Positions 51,348-61,660 are shown, numbered from the stretch's first letter. The stretch: DNA of 64,000 nt from Hoylesella loescheii DSM 19665 = JCM 12249 = ATCC 15930 (GCF_000378085.1 NZ_KB899221.1:1-64000); one strand, 5' to 3'. The notes: generated by a model from the letters alone, not told the origin. Translations and numbers: made by a program.

Positions 51348-51893
51348 TCATTCCGCATCCATTATTTTCCGTATTTTCTTAACGGCTAAATGGTAACTGG
51401 CCTTTAATGCCCCAACGCTCGTTGAGAGAATAACGCTTATTTCCTCGTATTTCATCTCGTCGAAATAGCGTAGGTTGAACACCGTTCGTTGCACATCGGG
51501 CAGTGAGGCAATAGCCTCTTGAAAGCGGGCTTGGGTTTCATCGCCATCAAAATAATCGTCGGCGAGCAGTTCTTGGGTCAAAGTGGGTTCGGCGGGAGAT
51601 TGCAACGCGAGAGCATTTTTTTGCCTGCGAAGAAAATCTAGTGCCTCGTTGATGGCTATTCGATAAAGCCATGTGGAGAGCTTTGACTGCTGTTTGAAGT
51701 TGTCTAGTCCGTTCCAAGCCTTCAAGAACACGTTTTGCACCAAGTCGTCGGCATCTTCATGCACAAGCACCATACGCCTTATTTTCCAATAAAGCGGCTG
51801 GGCGTAGGCCTTTACCATGGCTTCGAAAGCTGCATGGCGGGTTGCGGGGCTGGCCAAACGCTGCAACAAATGCTGTTCGTCTAATTCTGTCAT
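51348..51893 (-). CDS. ECF-type RNA polymerase sigma factor
   Basis: The 181-residue protein has region 2 (AFEAMVKAYAQPLYWKIRRMV, EDADDLVQNVFLKAWNGLDNFK, LSTWLYRIAINEALDFLRRQ) and region 4 (LPDVQRTVFNLRYFDEMKYEEISVILSTSVGALKASYHLAVKKI). In related genomes this type precedes a PEGYF membrane protein and a Spy-like protein; here nothing follows it for 184 bases, and the matching pair is at 27316-28098. It lies 77 bases after the transpeptidase gene. Confidence 0.9.
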   Translation of the reverse strand: MTELDEQHLLQRLASPATRHAAFEAMVKAYAQPLYWKIRRMVLVHEDADDLVQNVFLKAWNGLDNFKQQSKLSTWLYRIAINEALDFLRRQKNALALQSPAEPTLTQELLADDYFDGDETQARFQEAIASLPDVQRTVFNLRYFDEMKYEEISVILSTSVGALKASYHLAVKKIRKIMDAE

Positions 51894-51970
51894 TACGCCG
51901 TTGGTGCAAAAAATGATTGAAGAAAGTGTGAAATGCCGATGAACGAGGAGGCGGAAGACCTGAGCGGAGA

Positions 51971-53557
51971 CTAAATGGCGAAATTACGCAGGTAGCGATA
52001 AAGCACCTGATCGTAACCATATACGTCGGCATAGGTTTGAATCCGACCTGCCATGTCGGGATAAAGCGTGTAATAGGTGATGAAAAGCGGAACGTTGGGG
52101 TTTACCTTCACGCTGTTAACCAGTCGCCGATAGTCCACGCGCGGTTTAGGTTCTTCGCCGTCTTTGCGCTTCGACAGGTCGGCCTGCATCGAATAGTTTA
52201 TCTTATCGATCAGTGATTTATCCTTATCTTTGAGCAGGAACACAGCCAACTCGAAGGGCTTTTGAACGCGAATGCAACCATGCGACACGCCACGATTTCC
52301 GCGTTCGAAGGCCCATTTCGACGAGGTGTCGTGGATGAAAATGGAGAAATTGTTGTTGAATCGGAACACGATACGGCCCAGCGAATTACCTTCGCCACCC
52401 TCTTGAACGACAAAATAGTCGGGCGTTAGCAACATACCAGCCGACACGCTGCAAGGATCGACACGCCTTCCCGTAGATCGATTGAGGATGAAATAGCGGT
52501 GACGGTCGAAATAGTCGGTGTTTCCCGCATGGGCAATCACCTCTTTCTTGATGATGCTTCGGGGAATAATCCATTGCGGATTTACGTCCATGCGCATGAT
52601 ATGGCTATTGAGCAAAGGCGTCTTTGTATCTAAAGTGCCACAAGCCATACGCATGGTGAGCACGCTGTCGCCCTCTATCGCATCGAGATGAAACGAGGGA
52701 ACGTTTACCAACACATACTTACGATGGTTTTGCGGATAATCGTCTTGACGCCAACGGCTTCGCTCTATGTTGCAGAGTAGTCGCACACGGTCGACCTCCG
52801 ACAAGCTTTTGCCTTTGAAATGCTTTACCAATTGAGCGTAAAGTGCATTTTGGGGCTGCGACTCGCGTAGGAAAATAGCCACCGAGTCGTTATATATCTT
52901 GCGCAAAGCTGTGGGATAAAAATCTTTCGGGGGACGCTTTACGGGGACGTCGAAAAGTCCACGATAGGTGGTGCGAACGGAATCTTGCTCGCGAATATCT
53001 AAACGATTGAATATCTGTGTGGGATTGGTAAAGCCGAAATGTTGGCCTGCCGTGTAGCGTAAAAATGCCTTGGTGAGGTTGTATTCAAGGCGTGCCGCTA
53101 CGCGATTGATGTCGCGTATGCCCGTATCTACATCGAGTGTGCGCAGCCGTTGCAGGTCGCGTTCTATCTGTTTAACGCCAAAAACCCGTTTGCTAAACCC
53201 CATATTTTCCACCGCATCGAGGTAAACCAGCAGACTATCGGCGCGTGTATCGGTGCCAAATCGGTCTACCCAAAGCAGGTTTCCACCATCTCGGTAATAC
53301 CTTCGGGTACGTGCATCGGCCACAAGAGAATCGCGGTCGGCCTTCGCCAGTCGATAAAGATGTTGTCTGATTTTGTTGGCGTCAAGCTGAAAAGATTGAT
53401 TTGCCATGTCGTTGACGGCTTCCAACGAAGGTAATGGACGCTGAACATAGCCTTTCTCGTTACAAGCGACGAGGAAGAGACAAATGAAAAGCACCAAAGA
53501 AGAGAACTTACCTATTAAAATAGAAGAGGACTTACCTAACTCTAGAATGTATCTCAT
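51971..53557 (-). CDS. L,D-transpeptidase (YkuD domain) lipoprotein
   Basis: I chose the ATG at 53557, which places the signal at residues 1-31 with a lipobox (LFLVAC-N); an ATG at 53620 would add 21 residues. The 528-residue protein has a peptidoglycan-binding-like N-terminal half and a C-terminal YkuD domain. Its catalytic motif is SHGCIRVQKPFELA, with the nucleophilic Cys and the preceding His in FIHDTSSKWAF. It crosslinks peptidoglycan or attaches proteins in the periplasm. Confidence 0.88.
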   Translation of the reverse strand: MRYILELGKSSSILIGKFSSLVLFICLFLVACNEKGYVQRPLPSLEAVNDMANQSFQLDANKIRQHLYRLAKADRDSLVADARTRRYYRDGGNLLWVDRFGTDTRADSLLVYLDAVENMGFSKRVFGVKQIERDLQRLRTLDVDTGIRDINRVAARLEYNLTKAFLRYTAGQHFGFTNPTQIFNRLDIREQDSVRTTYRGLFDVPVKRPPKDFYPTALRKIYNDSVAIFLRESQPQNALYAQLVKHFKGKSLSEVDRVRLLCNIERSRWRQDDYPQNHRKYVLVNVPSFHLDAIEGDSVLTMRMACGTLDTKTPLLNSHIMRMDVNPQWIIPRSIIKKEVIAHAGNTDYFDRHRYFILNRSTGRRVDPCSVSAGMLLTPDYFVVQEGGEGNSLGRIVFRFNNNFSIFIHDTSSKWAFERGNRGVSHGCIRVQKPFELAVFLLKDKDKSLIDKINYSMQADLSKRKDGEEPKPRVDYRRLVNSVKVNPNVPLFITYYTLYPDMAGRIQTYADVYGYDQVLYRYLRNFAI

Positions 53558-53747
53558 TGAAATGCCGCTGATGTTTTGTGCGGCCCCTTTATATCCTTTA
53601 TCCTTGTGTTTATTGCGCATGTCGTAGCAGGCTTGCGTAAAATTGTTTCGATTTAGAAAGGTATAGGCCCACGCCCATGCGTTTTTGCCCCACGCTTCTA
53701 CGCCCTAACATACCCTCATCGGGCACACGGAACTTTAACGAACGATA

Positions 53748-54056
53748 TTACCTGATGGCTATTTTACGTACCACCTTACCCACCTTTACGATGTAGCAAC
53801 CCTTTGGCAGCCCCAAATCGAAGTGCTTTTCGGCACTGTCTATCTTGAAATAGGCTATCCTTACGCCTGCCAAGTCGTAGATGGCAAGCATCTGTCCTGC
53901 TGCTCCCGAAACGTGCATGGTAGACTCCGTGACGCTGATAACGACATTTTGGAAGTCGTTATCAATCATTTCGAGTGCCGCATTGGCTCTCGATGTGAGT
54001 GGATTGCCCATCAATAGGGCGGTTGCGAATAATATTGTAAGTAACGTCTTTGACAT
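53748..54056 (-). CDS. Very small secreted protein consisting of a type IX sorting domain
   Basis: The ATG at 54056 gives 102 residues, chosen because a promoter at 54084-54091 would start transcription near 54078, too late for the upstream ATGs. A signal peptide (1-25, SRANA) is followed by about 75 residues that look like a type A T9SS C-terminal domain (VVISVTESTMHVSG, AIYDLAGVRI, LPKGCYIVKVGKVVRKIAIR). Almost no cargo remains. It could be a free-standing domain or a remnant of a larger protein. Confidence 0.65.
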   Translation of the reverse strand: MSKTLLTILFATALLMGNPLTSRANAALEMIDNDFQNVVISVTESTMHVSGAAGQMLAIYDLAGVRIAYFKIDSAEKHFDLGLPKGCYIVKVGKVVRKIAIR

Positions 54057-54083
54057 ATACGGAATGTTTTCTGGTTTCATCTG

Positions 54084-54112
54084 CAAATATAGCACATTTT
54101 GATGTAAATCAA
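54084..54112 (-). promoter_or_regulatory. Promoter of the small sorting-domain gene
   Basis: Minus strand TTG (complement of 54110-54112), 18 bp, TATATTTG (complement of 54084-54091). Confidence 0.6.
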
Positions 54113-54419
54113 GAAGCTAAATTAGCGCAATGCGTTTGCGTTAAAACTATTTAACAAAGGCGAAGAATTTGTGTTCTCTAACCGAAATAAAATGGGAGAA
54201 TTAGGCACGTTTTTAAAGGGGACATACTGTTACAACAATTCACTTTTGTCAAATTAATGAGTGATGTTGGTTTTGTCTTCGTGACCTATTAAGTCACCGA
54301 CTAGCCAACTTATACGCTGCTCACACCCGCCGTTAACTCGTTAACTAGCCAACTGATAACCAGCACACTGCCCTCGCCTAGTCGTAATCCATCCAACTAG
54401 CCACTTCTGTCCATCCTCC
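54113..54419. other. Intergenic stretch with repeated CTAGCCAACT units
   Basis: CTAGCCAACT occurs at 54301 and 54344, and CTAGCCACTT at 54397, amid AACTCGTTAACT sequence. No gene, promoter or clear terminator is visible. Confidence 0.5.
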
Positions 54420-55334
54420 TTAGACATCTATTTCTAACCCCTCTTGCGCCAAGATTGTGTTCGGGAAGATGGTCTTAGCCTCAGCGAGCAAGATGTCTTC
54501 GGCTTCGTATCGGGCACTGTAATGGCCCAAAACAAGCTTCCCCACTCCTGCATCGCGTGCCACTTTGGCCGCCTCTTCGGCAGTGCTATGGAAGTAAAGT
54601 CGTGCTCGCGAGGCCATCGAACTGTCGTAAGTGGCTTCGTGATAGAGGGTGTTGACACCTTGTACCACCTCGTGCAGCCGCGGCATATAGCGTGTATCGC
54701 TGCAATAGGCGTATGCTCGGGCTGGGTCGGCAGGCGTAACTAGGCGCTCATTGGAAACCGTTCGACCTTCATCGTCTACCCAATCGGCCCCCAACTTGAT
54801 ATTGTTGATTTGGCTGATGGGTATGCGATAGAAGTCGATCATGTCGCGACGGATGTGCGGCAACAATCCTTTCTCGCGGAAAAGGAAGCCACAACAGGCA
54901 ATTCGATGTTCCAAAGGAATGCTCTCTACGGTAAGACTCTTGTCTTCGTAAATCACCTGTTTCACCGTAGTATCTATGGCATGAAACACCACTTCGAACT
55001 CGATGCCGCCGCAAAAGAAATCTAGCTGCGTGCGAAGCATCGGTCCTAGCTCGGCGGGAGCATACACATGCAAGGCTGCCGTACGACCAAGTAGGCCGAA
55101 AGTGGAAATCATACCGATGAGTCCGAAGCAGTGGTCGCCATGCAGATGCGAGATAAACACTGCTCCGATTTTGGTAAAACGGATGCGTGAACGACGCAGT
55201 TGAACCTGCGTTCCCTCGCCGCAATCGATCATAAACAGCTTCCCACGGATGTCTACCACCTGCGATGTGGCGTTGTGTTTCAATGTAGGCAACGCACTGC
55301 CACAGCCCAGGATGTGCACTTTAAACGGTTCCAA
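54420..55334 (-). CDS. rnz: Ribonuclease Z
   Basis: RNase Z cleaves tRNA precursors at the 3' end. The 304-residue metallo-beta-lactamase protein shows ILGCGSALPTLKHNATSQ, the metal site SHLHGDHCFGL, GSALPT-type start and later His/Asp ligands (YCSDT, LYHEATYDS, LVLGHYSARY). CCA is not encoded in the two local tRNAs, so RNase Z action on them would fit. It follows a lipoprotein gene by 8 bases, probably in one transcript. Confidence 0.94.
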   Translation of the reverse strand: MEPFKVHILGCGSALPTLKHNATSQVVDIRGKLFMIDCGEGTQVQLRRSRIRFTKIGAVFISHLHGDHCFGLIGMISTFGLLGRTAALHVYAPAELGPMLRTQLDFFCGGIEFEVVFHAIDTTVKQVIYEDKSLTVESIPLEHRIACCGFLFREKGLLPHIRRDMIDFYRIPISQINNIKLGADWVDDEGRTVSNERLVTPADPARAYAYCSDTRYMPRLHEVVQGVNTLYHEATYDSSMASRARLYFHSTAEEAAKVARDAGVGKLVLGHYSARYEAEDILLAEAKTIFPNTILAQEGLEIDV

Positions 55335-55342
55335 GGGCCCTG

Positions 55343-55903
55343 TTACTTTTGTCGCGTGAAGGTGAAAATGCCGTGTTTGTTCTCCAAGTAAAGCGAGTCG
55401 CCACCCAGAGCATTCACCGTAAAGGTATCTTTATTTAACACAAGCTGACCGTTGAACACCTTCCACGACGTCCAAGGCTGCGACTCTTCCTTCACGGCCG
55501 ACAGCACCGTGCCGTCTTCCATCAATTCGAATTGCTTGTCTATGCTCCGCCATTTGCCCATCAGGGTGGTGAGGTTGAGCACCAGAGAGGCTTCGTTCTC
55601 GCCATCAGCGTTCTTATATCCCACTACGGCCAACCTGTCACCAGCGAGCAATCCACCCTTAACGGCCGATGCATCGTCAACATCGAAAAGGTAATTAATC
55701 GTGTCGCCTTGCACGGTAACAAGCTCCAAGGTATGCATAGCGGTGTTTACGCCACACACACCATAAGCGGTTGAGTCGCCCTTGCTCTCCTCCATCGTAG
55801 CAATCGACTGCTGCTTGTTGTCCTTTTTCTTACCATCGCCACAGGCCACAATGAACAAAACGGCCACAATGGCGAACAATATGGTTGATATTCTCTTATC
55901 CAT
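55343..55903 (-). CDS. Lipocalin-like lipoprotein of unknown function
   Basis: The 186-residue product has a lipobox (AVLFIVAC-G) and a Lys-rich spacer. Residues about 50-110 form a small beta domain (VCGVNTAMHTLELVTVQGDTINYLF), and the remainder resembles a lipocalin-like stretch (LMGKWRSIDKQFELMEDGTVLS, GIFTFTRQ). Similar lipoproteins are frequent in this order; the ligand is unknown. It lies 8 bases upstream of rnz and appears co-transcribed. Confidence 0.75.
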   Translation of the reverse strand: MDKRISTILFAIVAVLFIVACGDGKKKDNKQQSIATMEESKGDSTAYGVCGVNTAMHTLELVTVQGDTINYLFDVDDASAVKGGLLAGDRLAVVGYKNADGENEASLVLNLTTLMGKWRSIDKQFELMEDGTVLSAVKEESQPWTSWKVFNGQLVLNKDTFTVNALGGDSLYLENKHGIFTFTRQK

Positions 55904-55918
55904 AGGTTATACTTTTAG

Positions 55919-56093
55919 TTTATGAGTTATTGAGTTTATAAGTTTACGAGTTATTGAGGTGGTGAGTTTATGAGTTATTGAGTTTATAAGTTTACGAGTT
56001 ATTGAGGTGGTGAGTTTATGAGTTATTGAGTTGTAAGTTGGAGAGCTATTGAGGTGGTGAGCTTATGAGTTATTGAGGTGTGAGGTGGTGAGC
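55919..56093. repeat. 48-bp tandem repeat of GAGTTATTGAG-type units
   Basis: Two perfect 48-bp units (55919-55966 and 55967-56014) are followed by two degenerating copies (from 56015 and 56062). Further units of the complement type (GAAACTCAAAAATT, AAACTCAGAGAC) lie at 56130-56155. No gene is seen in the gap 55904-56155. Confidence 0.9.
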
Positions 56094-56155
56094 TCACAAC
56101 CTTTAGCCTGTCAAACCTACGCATCAGAAACTCAAAAATTTAGAAACTCAGAGAC

Positions 56156-56953
56156 TTACGAATTCATCTTTCTCTCTTCGCGCTTAGCTTCGTTCCACAG
56201 CTCGTCCATCTCTTCGAGCGTCATCTCTGTCAGTGGCTTGCCCACCTTGATAGAATGTTGCTCTACATAGTTGAACCTTCGGATGAACTTTTGGTTGGTT
56301 TGCTCCAACGCGTTGTCGGGATTGAGGTGGTAAAGTCTTGCTGCATTGATTACGCTAAACAAGAAATCGCCCAGCTCTTGGGTAGATTTTTCCTTGTCTT
56401 CTCTTTTCAGTTCAGCTTCCAACTCGTCCAATTCTTCGCGCACTTTCGCCCAAACGTCGTTCTTTTCTTTCCAATCGAAACCTACGTTTCGTGCTTTATC
56501 TTGTATGCGATAGGCCTTGATGACACTCGGTAGCGCATCAGGCACCCCCGAAAGCACCGTTTCGTTACCATCCTTTTCTTGCAACTTTATCTGCTCCCAG
56601 TTTTTCAACACCTGCTCTTCGTTATCGGCTTGCACGTCACCATAAATGTGCGGATGTCTGAAAATCAGCTTGTCGGCCTCCTGGTTGCAAACGTCGGCTA
56701 TGTCGAACTCACCCTTTTCGCTGGCCAACAGGGCGTAAAATGCGGTGTGCATCAATACGTCGCCCAGTTCTTTACAAACATTTTTCATGTCGTTCTTAGC
56801 CAAAGCGTCACACAGTTCGTATGTTTCTTCTATCGTATTCGGCCGCAGGCTTTCAAAGGTTTGCTTCTTATCCCACGGGCATTTCTCTCTCAAATCGTCG
56901 AGCACATCGAGCAATCGCCCAAAGGCTTCCATCTTTTCTTTTTTCGTATGCAT
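56156..56953 (-). CDS. mazG: Nucleoside triphosphate pyrophosphohydrolase MazG
   Basis: MazG removes non-canonical NTPs and controls (p)ppGpp effects. The ATG at 56953 gives 265 residues. Two MazG domains are visible, one with LRPNTIEETYELCDALAKND and CKELGDVLMHTAF, the other with VREELDELEAELKR and LGDFLFSVINAARL (EExxE and EDxxD-like metal sites). Length is normal. Promoter box at 57024. Confidence 0.93.
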   Translation of the reverse strand: MHTKKEKMEAFGRLLDVLDDLREKCPWDKKQTFESLRPNTIEETYELCDALAKNDMKNVCKELGDVLMHTAFYALLASEKGEFDIADVCNQEADKLIFRHPHIYGDVQADNEEQVLKNWEQIKLQEKDGNETVLSGVPDALPSVIKAYRIQDKARNVGFDWKEKNDVWAKVREELDELEAELKREDKEKSTQELGDFLFSVINAARLYHLNPDNALEQTNQKFIRRFNYVEQHSIKVGKPLTEMTLEEMDELWNEAKREERKMNS

Positions 56954-57023
56954 ACTATATGTTTGGTGTTGGCAAACGCCGTCCACCCCCAAAGGCTACA
57001 TGGCGAATGCCGTTCTGCTGATG

Positions 57024-57031
57024 CAAAGATA
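57024..57031 (-). promoter_or_regulatory. Probable promoter (-7 box TATCTTTG) of mazG
   Basis: Minus strand TATCTTTG matches TAnnTTTG about 71 bp before mazG. Confidence 0.55.
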
Positions 57032-57093
57032 ATAAAAAATAAACTGTAACGTTGAATAAAAGTGCTACATTTCGGCATTTCACATTTTATTCG

Positions 57094-57101
57094 TACTTTT
57101 A
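57094..57101 (+). promoter_or_regulatory. Possible promoter (-7 box TACTTTTA) of pabB
   Basis: TACTTTTA is one base from TAnnTTTG and lies 26 bp before the pabB ATG. Confidence 0.35.
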
Positions 57102-57127
57102 CACCATCAAAAACGTCAAGTAGAAAA

Positions 57128-58126
57128 ATGAATTTTTACAATCGGGAAGAGGCTAAACAACGCATGAATGACTTGGCCGAGCAGGCCGTGCCTTTTCTTT
57201 TCATTATAGATTACGATGCCAAACGCGCCGTGGTTGAACCCGAAAGCGAGGTGGATGCCAATGAATTGAAGTATTGTTTCAACGGTATAGGCAACGCCAC
57301 ACAAACCTCCCACCCCACCAACAACGACATTGAATGGCGCATCGAACCACCCACCGAAGCCGAATATCAGCATAGTTTCAACATCGTTAGAAATGCCATG
57401 CTGGCCGGAAACAGCTATCTGGCCAACCTTACTTGCCGTGTAGGGCTGCAAACCAACCTCTCATTGCTCGACCTTTACCATGCGGCCAACGCGCGTTATC
57501 GGCTTTGGATGAAAGACAAGCTGGTGTGTTTCTCGCCCGAAACGTTTGTAAAGATTTCGCGAGGGGAGATTCATTCGTACCCGATGAAAGGCACGGCCGA
57601 GGACGTTTCGCCACTGTCGGCCGAACAACTGTTGGCCAATGAGAAAGAAGCCGCCGAACATGCCACCATCGTAGACCTTATTAGAAACGACCTAAGCATG
57701 GTTGCCAGCAATGTGCGTGTGGAGCGTTACCGATACGTGGAGCGGCTGAACACCCACCGCGGACCGCTTTTGCAAACCAGTTCGGAGATAAAAGGGCAAC
57801 TCATGCATCACCTAACGCAACGCCCTGGCGACGTTATTTTTTCGCAATTGCCTGCTGGTTCGATAACGGGCGCACCCAAAAAGAAAACCGTTGAGACAAT
57901 TGCCGAGGCCGAAAATTATCATCGCGACTTCTATACGGGTGTGATGGGGCGATGGGATAACGGCGAATTGGATAGTGCAGTGATGATTAGGTTTATCGAC
58001 CAACACGACGGTAAGCTGTACTTTAAGGCAGGTGGCGGCATCACGGCAAAGAGCAATTGGAAAGACGAATACCACGAAGTGATTGAAAAAGTGTATGCAC
58101 CAATTTGTAGAAACCATCAGGATTGA
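57128..58126 (+). CDS. pabB: Aminodeoxychorismate synthase component I
   Basis: PabB makes aminodeoxychorismate for folate. The ATG at 57128 gives 332 residues, short but normal for the Bacteroidota form, which lacks much of the N-terminal domain. Visible motifs are SYPMKGTAEDVSP (the catalytic Lys of the PIKGT-type site), ATIVDLIRNDLSMVASNVRVE, LLQTSSEIKGQL and LPAGSITGAPKKKTVETIAEAE. The pabC-like gene overlaps its last 32 bases, so the products likely work in sequence. Confidence 0.9.
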   Translation: MNFYNREEAKQRMNDLAEQAVPFLFIIDYDAKRAVVEPESEVDANELKYCFNGIGNATQTSHPTNNDIEWRIEPPTEAEYQHSFNIVRNAMLAGNSYLANLTCRVGLQTNLSLLDLYHAANARYRLWMKDKLVCFSPETFVKISRGEIHSYPMKGTAEDVSPLSAEQLLANEKEAAEHATIVDLIRNDLSMVASNVRVERYRYVERLNTHRGPLLQTSSEIKGQLMHHLTQRPGDVIFSQLPAGSITGAPKKKTVETIAEAENYHRDFYTGVMGRWDNGELDSAVMIRFIDQHDGKLYFKAGGGITAKSNWKDEYHEVIEKVYAPICRNHQD

Positions 58127-58688
58127 GGGCAGAAAAGCCATAAATCTGTCCCTGCACGAGGCACGAATGAACGCCACGCGCATGCATTTTGCCCCACATG
58201 CCACACCCATTAGCCTGCAAAAGTGGCTCGATGATGCGCCAATAAGCGATGAACGCATCAAGGCCAGAGTGGTTTACGACGCTGATGGGGTATGCGATAC
58301 CACGTACCAAACATACAAGCGCCGCGAAATACAGTGGCTTCGCATGGTGGAAGACAACAATATCAGCTACACATTTAAAAGCAACGACCGCCACGAACTC
58401 GACCGATTGTTGGCTCTTCGCAATGGTTGCGACGAGGTGCTTATCGTTAAAAACGGACTGATTACCGACACCTCGTTTACCAACGTGGCCTTCTTCGATG
58501 GACATAAGTGGGTCACGCCTGCCCAACCGCTACTAAATGGCACCATGCGCCAATGGCTTTTACAGCGTGGCCAGCTAACGGAAGCACAGATTACACCAGC
58601 CTCTCTCGCCTCGTTCCAACGCATCATGCTCTTCAATGCCATGATTGGCGCACACGAATTGGAACTCCCCACCACACATATTATATAA
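58095..58688 (+). CDS. pabC: Class IV PLP enzyme, aminodeoxychorismate lyase-like
   Basis: The ATG at 58095 gives 197 residues, shorter than typical class IV aminotransferases (about 270). Visible parts are FVETIRIEGRKAINLSLHEARMNATR, RVVYDADGV, YTFKSNDR (probable PLP lysine), ADEVLI-type GCDEVLIVKNGLITDTSFTNVAFFDG and LLNGTMRQWLL. Overlap of 32 bases with pabB supports aminodeoxychorismate lyase activity (4-aminobenzoate release), although the small size leaves other functions possible. Confidence 0.82.
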   Translation: MHQFVETIRIEGRKAINLSLHEARMNATRMHFAPHATPISLQKWLDDAPISDERIKARVVYDADGVCDTTYQTYKRREIQWLRMVEDNNISYTFKSNDRHELDRLLALRNGCDEVLIVKNGLITDTSFTNVAFFDGHKWVTPAQPLLNGTMRQWLLQRGQLTEAQITPASLASFQRIMLFNAMIGAHELELPTTHII

Positions 58689-58731
58689 AGAATAGCGCCC
58701 CACTTCGTGGCGTTAATCCAATGTTTTTTAG

Positions 58732-58739
58732 TAAATTTG
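58732..58739 (+). promoter_or_regulatory. Probable promoter (-7 box TAAATTTG) of valS
   Basis: TAAATTTG matches the consensus, 45 bp upstream of valS. Confidence 0.55.
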
Positions 58740-58784
58740 CAGTCTGTACACACGAAGTGAGACTTTATAACATTAACACAGGAT

Positions 58785-61460
58785 ATGGAAATAGCAAGTA
58801 AGTATGACCCCAGAGAAGTGGAAACCAAATGGTATCAATATTGGCTAGACAACAAACTCTTTGCCAGTAAGCCCGACGGAAGGGCTCCTTACACCGTGGT
58901 TATCCCTCCGCCCAACGTAACGGGCGTGCTACACATGGGCCACATGCTTAACAACACGATACAAGACATCCTCGTTCGTCGTGCACGAATGGAGGGAAAG
59001 AACGCCTGTTGGGTGCCTGGCACCGACCACGCATCCATCGCCACCGAGGCAAAAGTGGTGGCCAAGCTAGCCGAAAAGGGCGTGAAGAAAACGGATTTAA
59101 GCCGCAACGAGTTTCTAAAACACGCGTGGGATTGGACACACGAACACGGTGGCATCATCCTTAAACAGCTTAGACGCCTGGGCGCATCGTGCGATTGGGA
59201 CCGAACGGCATTCACCATGGACGACGAACGCTCGGAAAGCGTCCTCAAAGTGTTCTGCGATCTCTACGAAAAGGGATTGATTTACCGCGGCGTTCGCATG
59301 GTTAACTGGGACCCCCAAGCACAAACGGCACTCTCCGACGAAGAGGTGGTGTACAAGGAAGAGCACTCCAAGCTCTTCTACCTTAAATATATGGTGGTCG
59401 AAGAACCAGGAAAATACGCCGTGGTAGCCACTACACGCCCCGAAACGATTATGGGCGACACCGCCATGTGCATCAATCCGAACGACCCGAAGAACTCTTG
59501 GCTGAAAGGCAAGCATGTTATCGTGCCGCTGGTAGGCCGCGAAATACCCGTGATTGAAGATGATTACGTGGACATTGAGTTTGGAACGGGGTGCTTGAAG
59601 GTAACTCCCGCACACGATATAAACGACCATAACCTGGGATTGAAGCACGGATTGGACACCATCGACATCTTTAACGACAACGGTACGCTATCCGAAGCGG
59701 CTGGTTTGTACGTTGGCATGGATCGCATGGACGTGCGCAAGCAAATCGCCAGCGATCTAGAAGCGGCTGGATTGATGGAAAAGACCGAGGACTACAACAA
59801 CAAGGTGGGCTATTCAGAACGTACACACGTGCCCATCGAGCCGAAACTGTCTACCCAATGGTTCCTTAAAATGCAGCATTTTGCCGACTTGGCGCTGCAA
59901 CCCGTTATGGACGACGACATCGCTTTCTATCCCCAAAAATACAAAAACACCTATCGCCACTGGCTAGAAAACATCAAAGACTGGTGTATCAGCCGTCAGT
60001 TGTGGTGGGGACATCGCATCCCGGCCTATTATTTCACGGCCAAAGGAAAGCGCGAATGTGTGGTGGCGCTCAATGCCGAAGAAGCGCTCACTAAGGCCAA
60101 AGCCGTGTGCAGCACCCTCACCGCTACCGATTTGGAGCAAGATGAGGACTGTTTGGACACGTGGTTCTCGTCTTGGTTGTGGCCCATCTCGGTGTTCAAC
60201 GGCATCAACCAACCCGATAACGAGGAGATAAACTACTATTATCCCACGAGCGACCTTGTAACAGGACCCGACATTATTTTCTTCTGGGTGGCCCGAATGA
60301 TTATGGCTGGGTACGAATATCGTGGTAAAATGCCTTTCAAGAACGTGTATTTCACGGGTATCGTACGCGACAAATTGGGACGCAAAATGTCGAAATCGCT
60401 CGGCAACTCGCCTGACCCCATCGAACTGATAGAGCAATATGGCGCCGACGGTGTTCGTATGGGCATGATGCTTTCGGCACCTGCGGGCAACGATATTCTT
60501 TTCGATGAGGCACTATGCGAACAAGGACGTAACTTCAACAACAAAATTTGGAACGCGTTTAGGCTCGTTAAGGGCTGGGAAGTTAGCGACCAACCGCAAC
60601 CCAAAGCCAGCCGAATTGCCTGTCAATGGTTCGAAGCCAAGCTACGTCAAACCAACGAAGAACTGAACGACTTGTTCTCTAAGTACCGCATTTCGGAAGC
60701 TCTTATGGCGGTATATCGTCTTTTCTGGGACGAGTTCTCAAGCTGGTATCTCGAAATGGTGAAGCCTGCTTACGGCTCACCCATAGATAGCCACACCTAC
60801 AACGCCACGTTGCGCTACTTCGAAACGTTGCTCAACATGCTGCATCCCTTCATGCCCTTCATTACCGAAGAGCTGTGGCAACACATCGCCGAACGCAAAG
60901 AGGGCGAATCGATTATGTGCCAATACCTGAAAATAGATGCACCCACGGAGGCCGACAATAAGCTGAACGCCAAGATGGAATTAGTCAAACAGATTATCAG
61001 TGGCGTGAGAACAATGCGTAGTCAAGAGCGATTGTCCCCAAAAGACAAGTTCGACCTACGATACATGGGCAAAGAAAACATTTGGCAAGACTATGTAAGT
61101 CTAATTGAAAAGATGGCCAATGTAGGCTTTACAAGTGAGCCTCCTATAACAAATGGAACTTATACTTTCATGGTTGAAACCCACGAATTTGTTGTACATA
61201 TTGGCAATCTAATTGACTTTGAAACAAAGATTAGTAAACTAGAGGCGCAATTGACGCACCTCGAAGGTTTCCTTGCCGGCATCAAAAAGAAACTGTCTAA
61301 CGAACGCTTTGTGGCCAACGCCCCCGAAGCAGTTGTGGCCTTGGAACGCAAGAAACAAAGCGACTCGGAAGAAAAGATTACCGCACTAAAAGCGTCTATC
61401 GAGGAATTGAAGAAAGATAAAGAGAGATTTGGGAACTCCCCCTTTACTGGATTGTTTTGA
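58785..61460 (+). CDS. valS: Valyl-tRNA synthetase
   Basis: ValS charges tRNA-Val. The 891-residue class I enzyme has [16 protein letters not shown] (HIGH-type site), editing domain segments ([29 protein letters not shown]), [17 protein letters not shown], the KMSKS site [14 protein letters not shown] (about 534) and a C-terminal coiled coil (about 820-880). Full length. Confidence 0.96.
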   Translation: MEIASKYDPREVETKWYQYWLDNKLFASKPDGRAPYTVVIPPPNVTGVLHMGHMLNNTIQDILVRRARMEGKNACWVPGTDHASIATEAKVVAKLAEKGVKKTDLSRNEFLKHAWDWTHEHGGIILKQLRRLGASCDWDRTAFTMDDERSESVLKVFCDLYEKGLIYRGVRMVNWDPQAQTALSDEEVVYKEEHSKLFYLKYMVVEEPGKYAVVATTRPETIMGDTAMCINPNDPKNSWLKGKHVIVPLVGREIPVIEDDYVDIEFGTGCLKVTPAHDINDHNLGLKHGLDTIDIFNDNGTLSEAAGLYVGMDRMDVRKQIASDLEAAGLMEKTEDYNNKVGYSERTHVPIEPKLSTQWFLKMQHFADLALQPVMDDDIAFYPQKYKNTYRHWLENIKDWCISRQLWWGHRIPAYYFTAKGKRECVVALNAEEALTKAKAVCSTLTATDLEQDEDCLDTWFSSWLWPISVFNGINQPDNEEINYYYPTSDLVTGPDIIFFWVARMIMAGYEYRGKMPFKNVYFTGIVRDKLGRKMSKSLGNSPDPIELIEQYGADGVRMGMMLSAPAGNDILFDEALCEQGRNFNNKIWNAFRLVKGWEVSDQPQPKASRIACQWFEAKLRQTNEELNDLFSKYRISEALMAVYRLFWDEFSSWYLEMVKPAYGSPIDSHTYNATLRYFETLLNMLHPFMPFITEELWQHIAERKEGESIMCQYLKIDAPTEADNKLNAKMELVKQIISGVRTMRSQERLSPKDKFDLRYMGKENIWQDYVSLIEKMANVGFTSEPPITNGTYTFMVETHEFVVHIGNLIDFETKISKLEAQLTHLEGFLAGIKKKLSNERFVANAPEAVVALERKKQSDSEEKITALKASIEELKKDKERFGNSPFTGLF

Positions 61461-61660
61461 ATCGTGAATTTATATAACATCCCTTTAAACGCGGACTTGG
61501 CGTAACAAACGCACCATCACCCACCTACAAACGAAGTTCCTGAACCGCTCCGCACCATCAAACACGCCCTTGCACACGCAAAATATGGTGACACGCAAGT
61601 AAAACAATGGCAGCGAACGGTGCAGGAACTTCTTCCCATTTCATCCCCAACATCCCTTTC

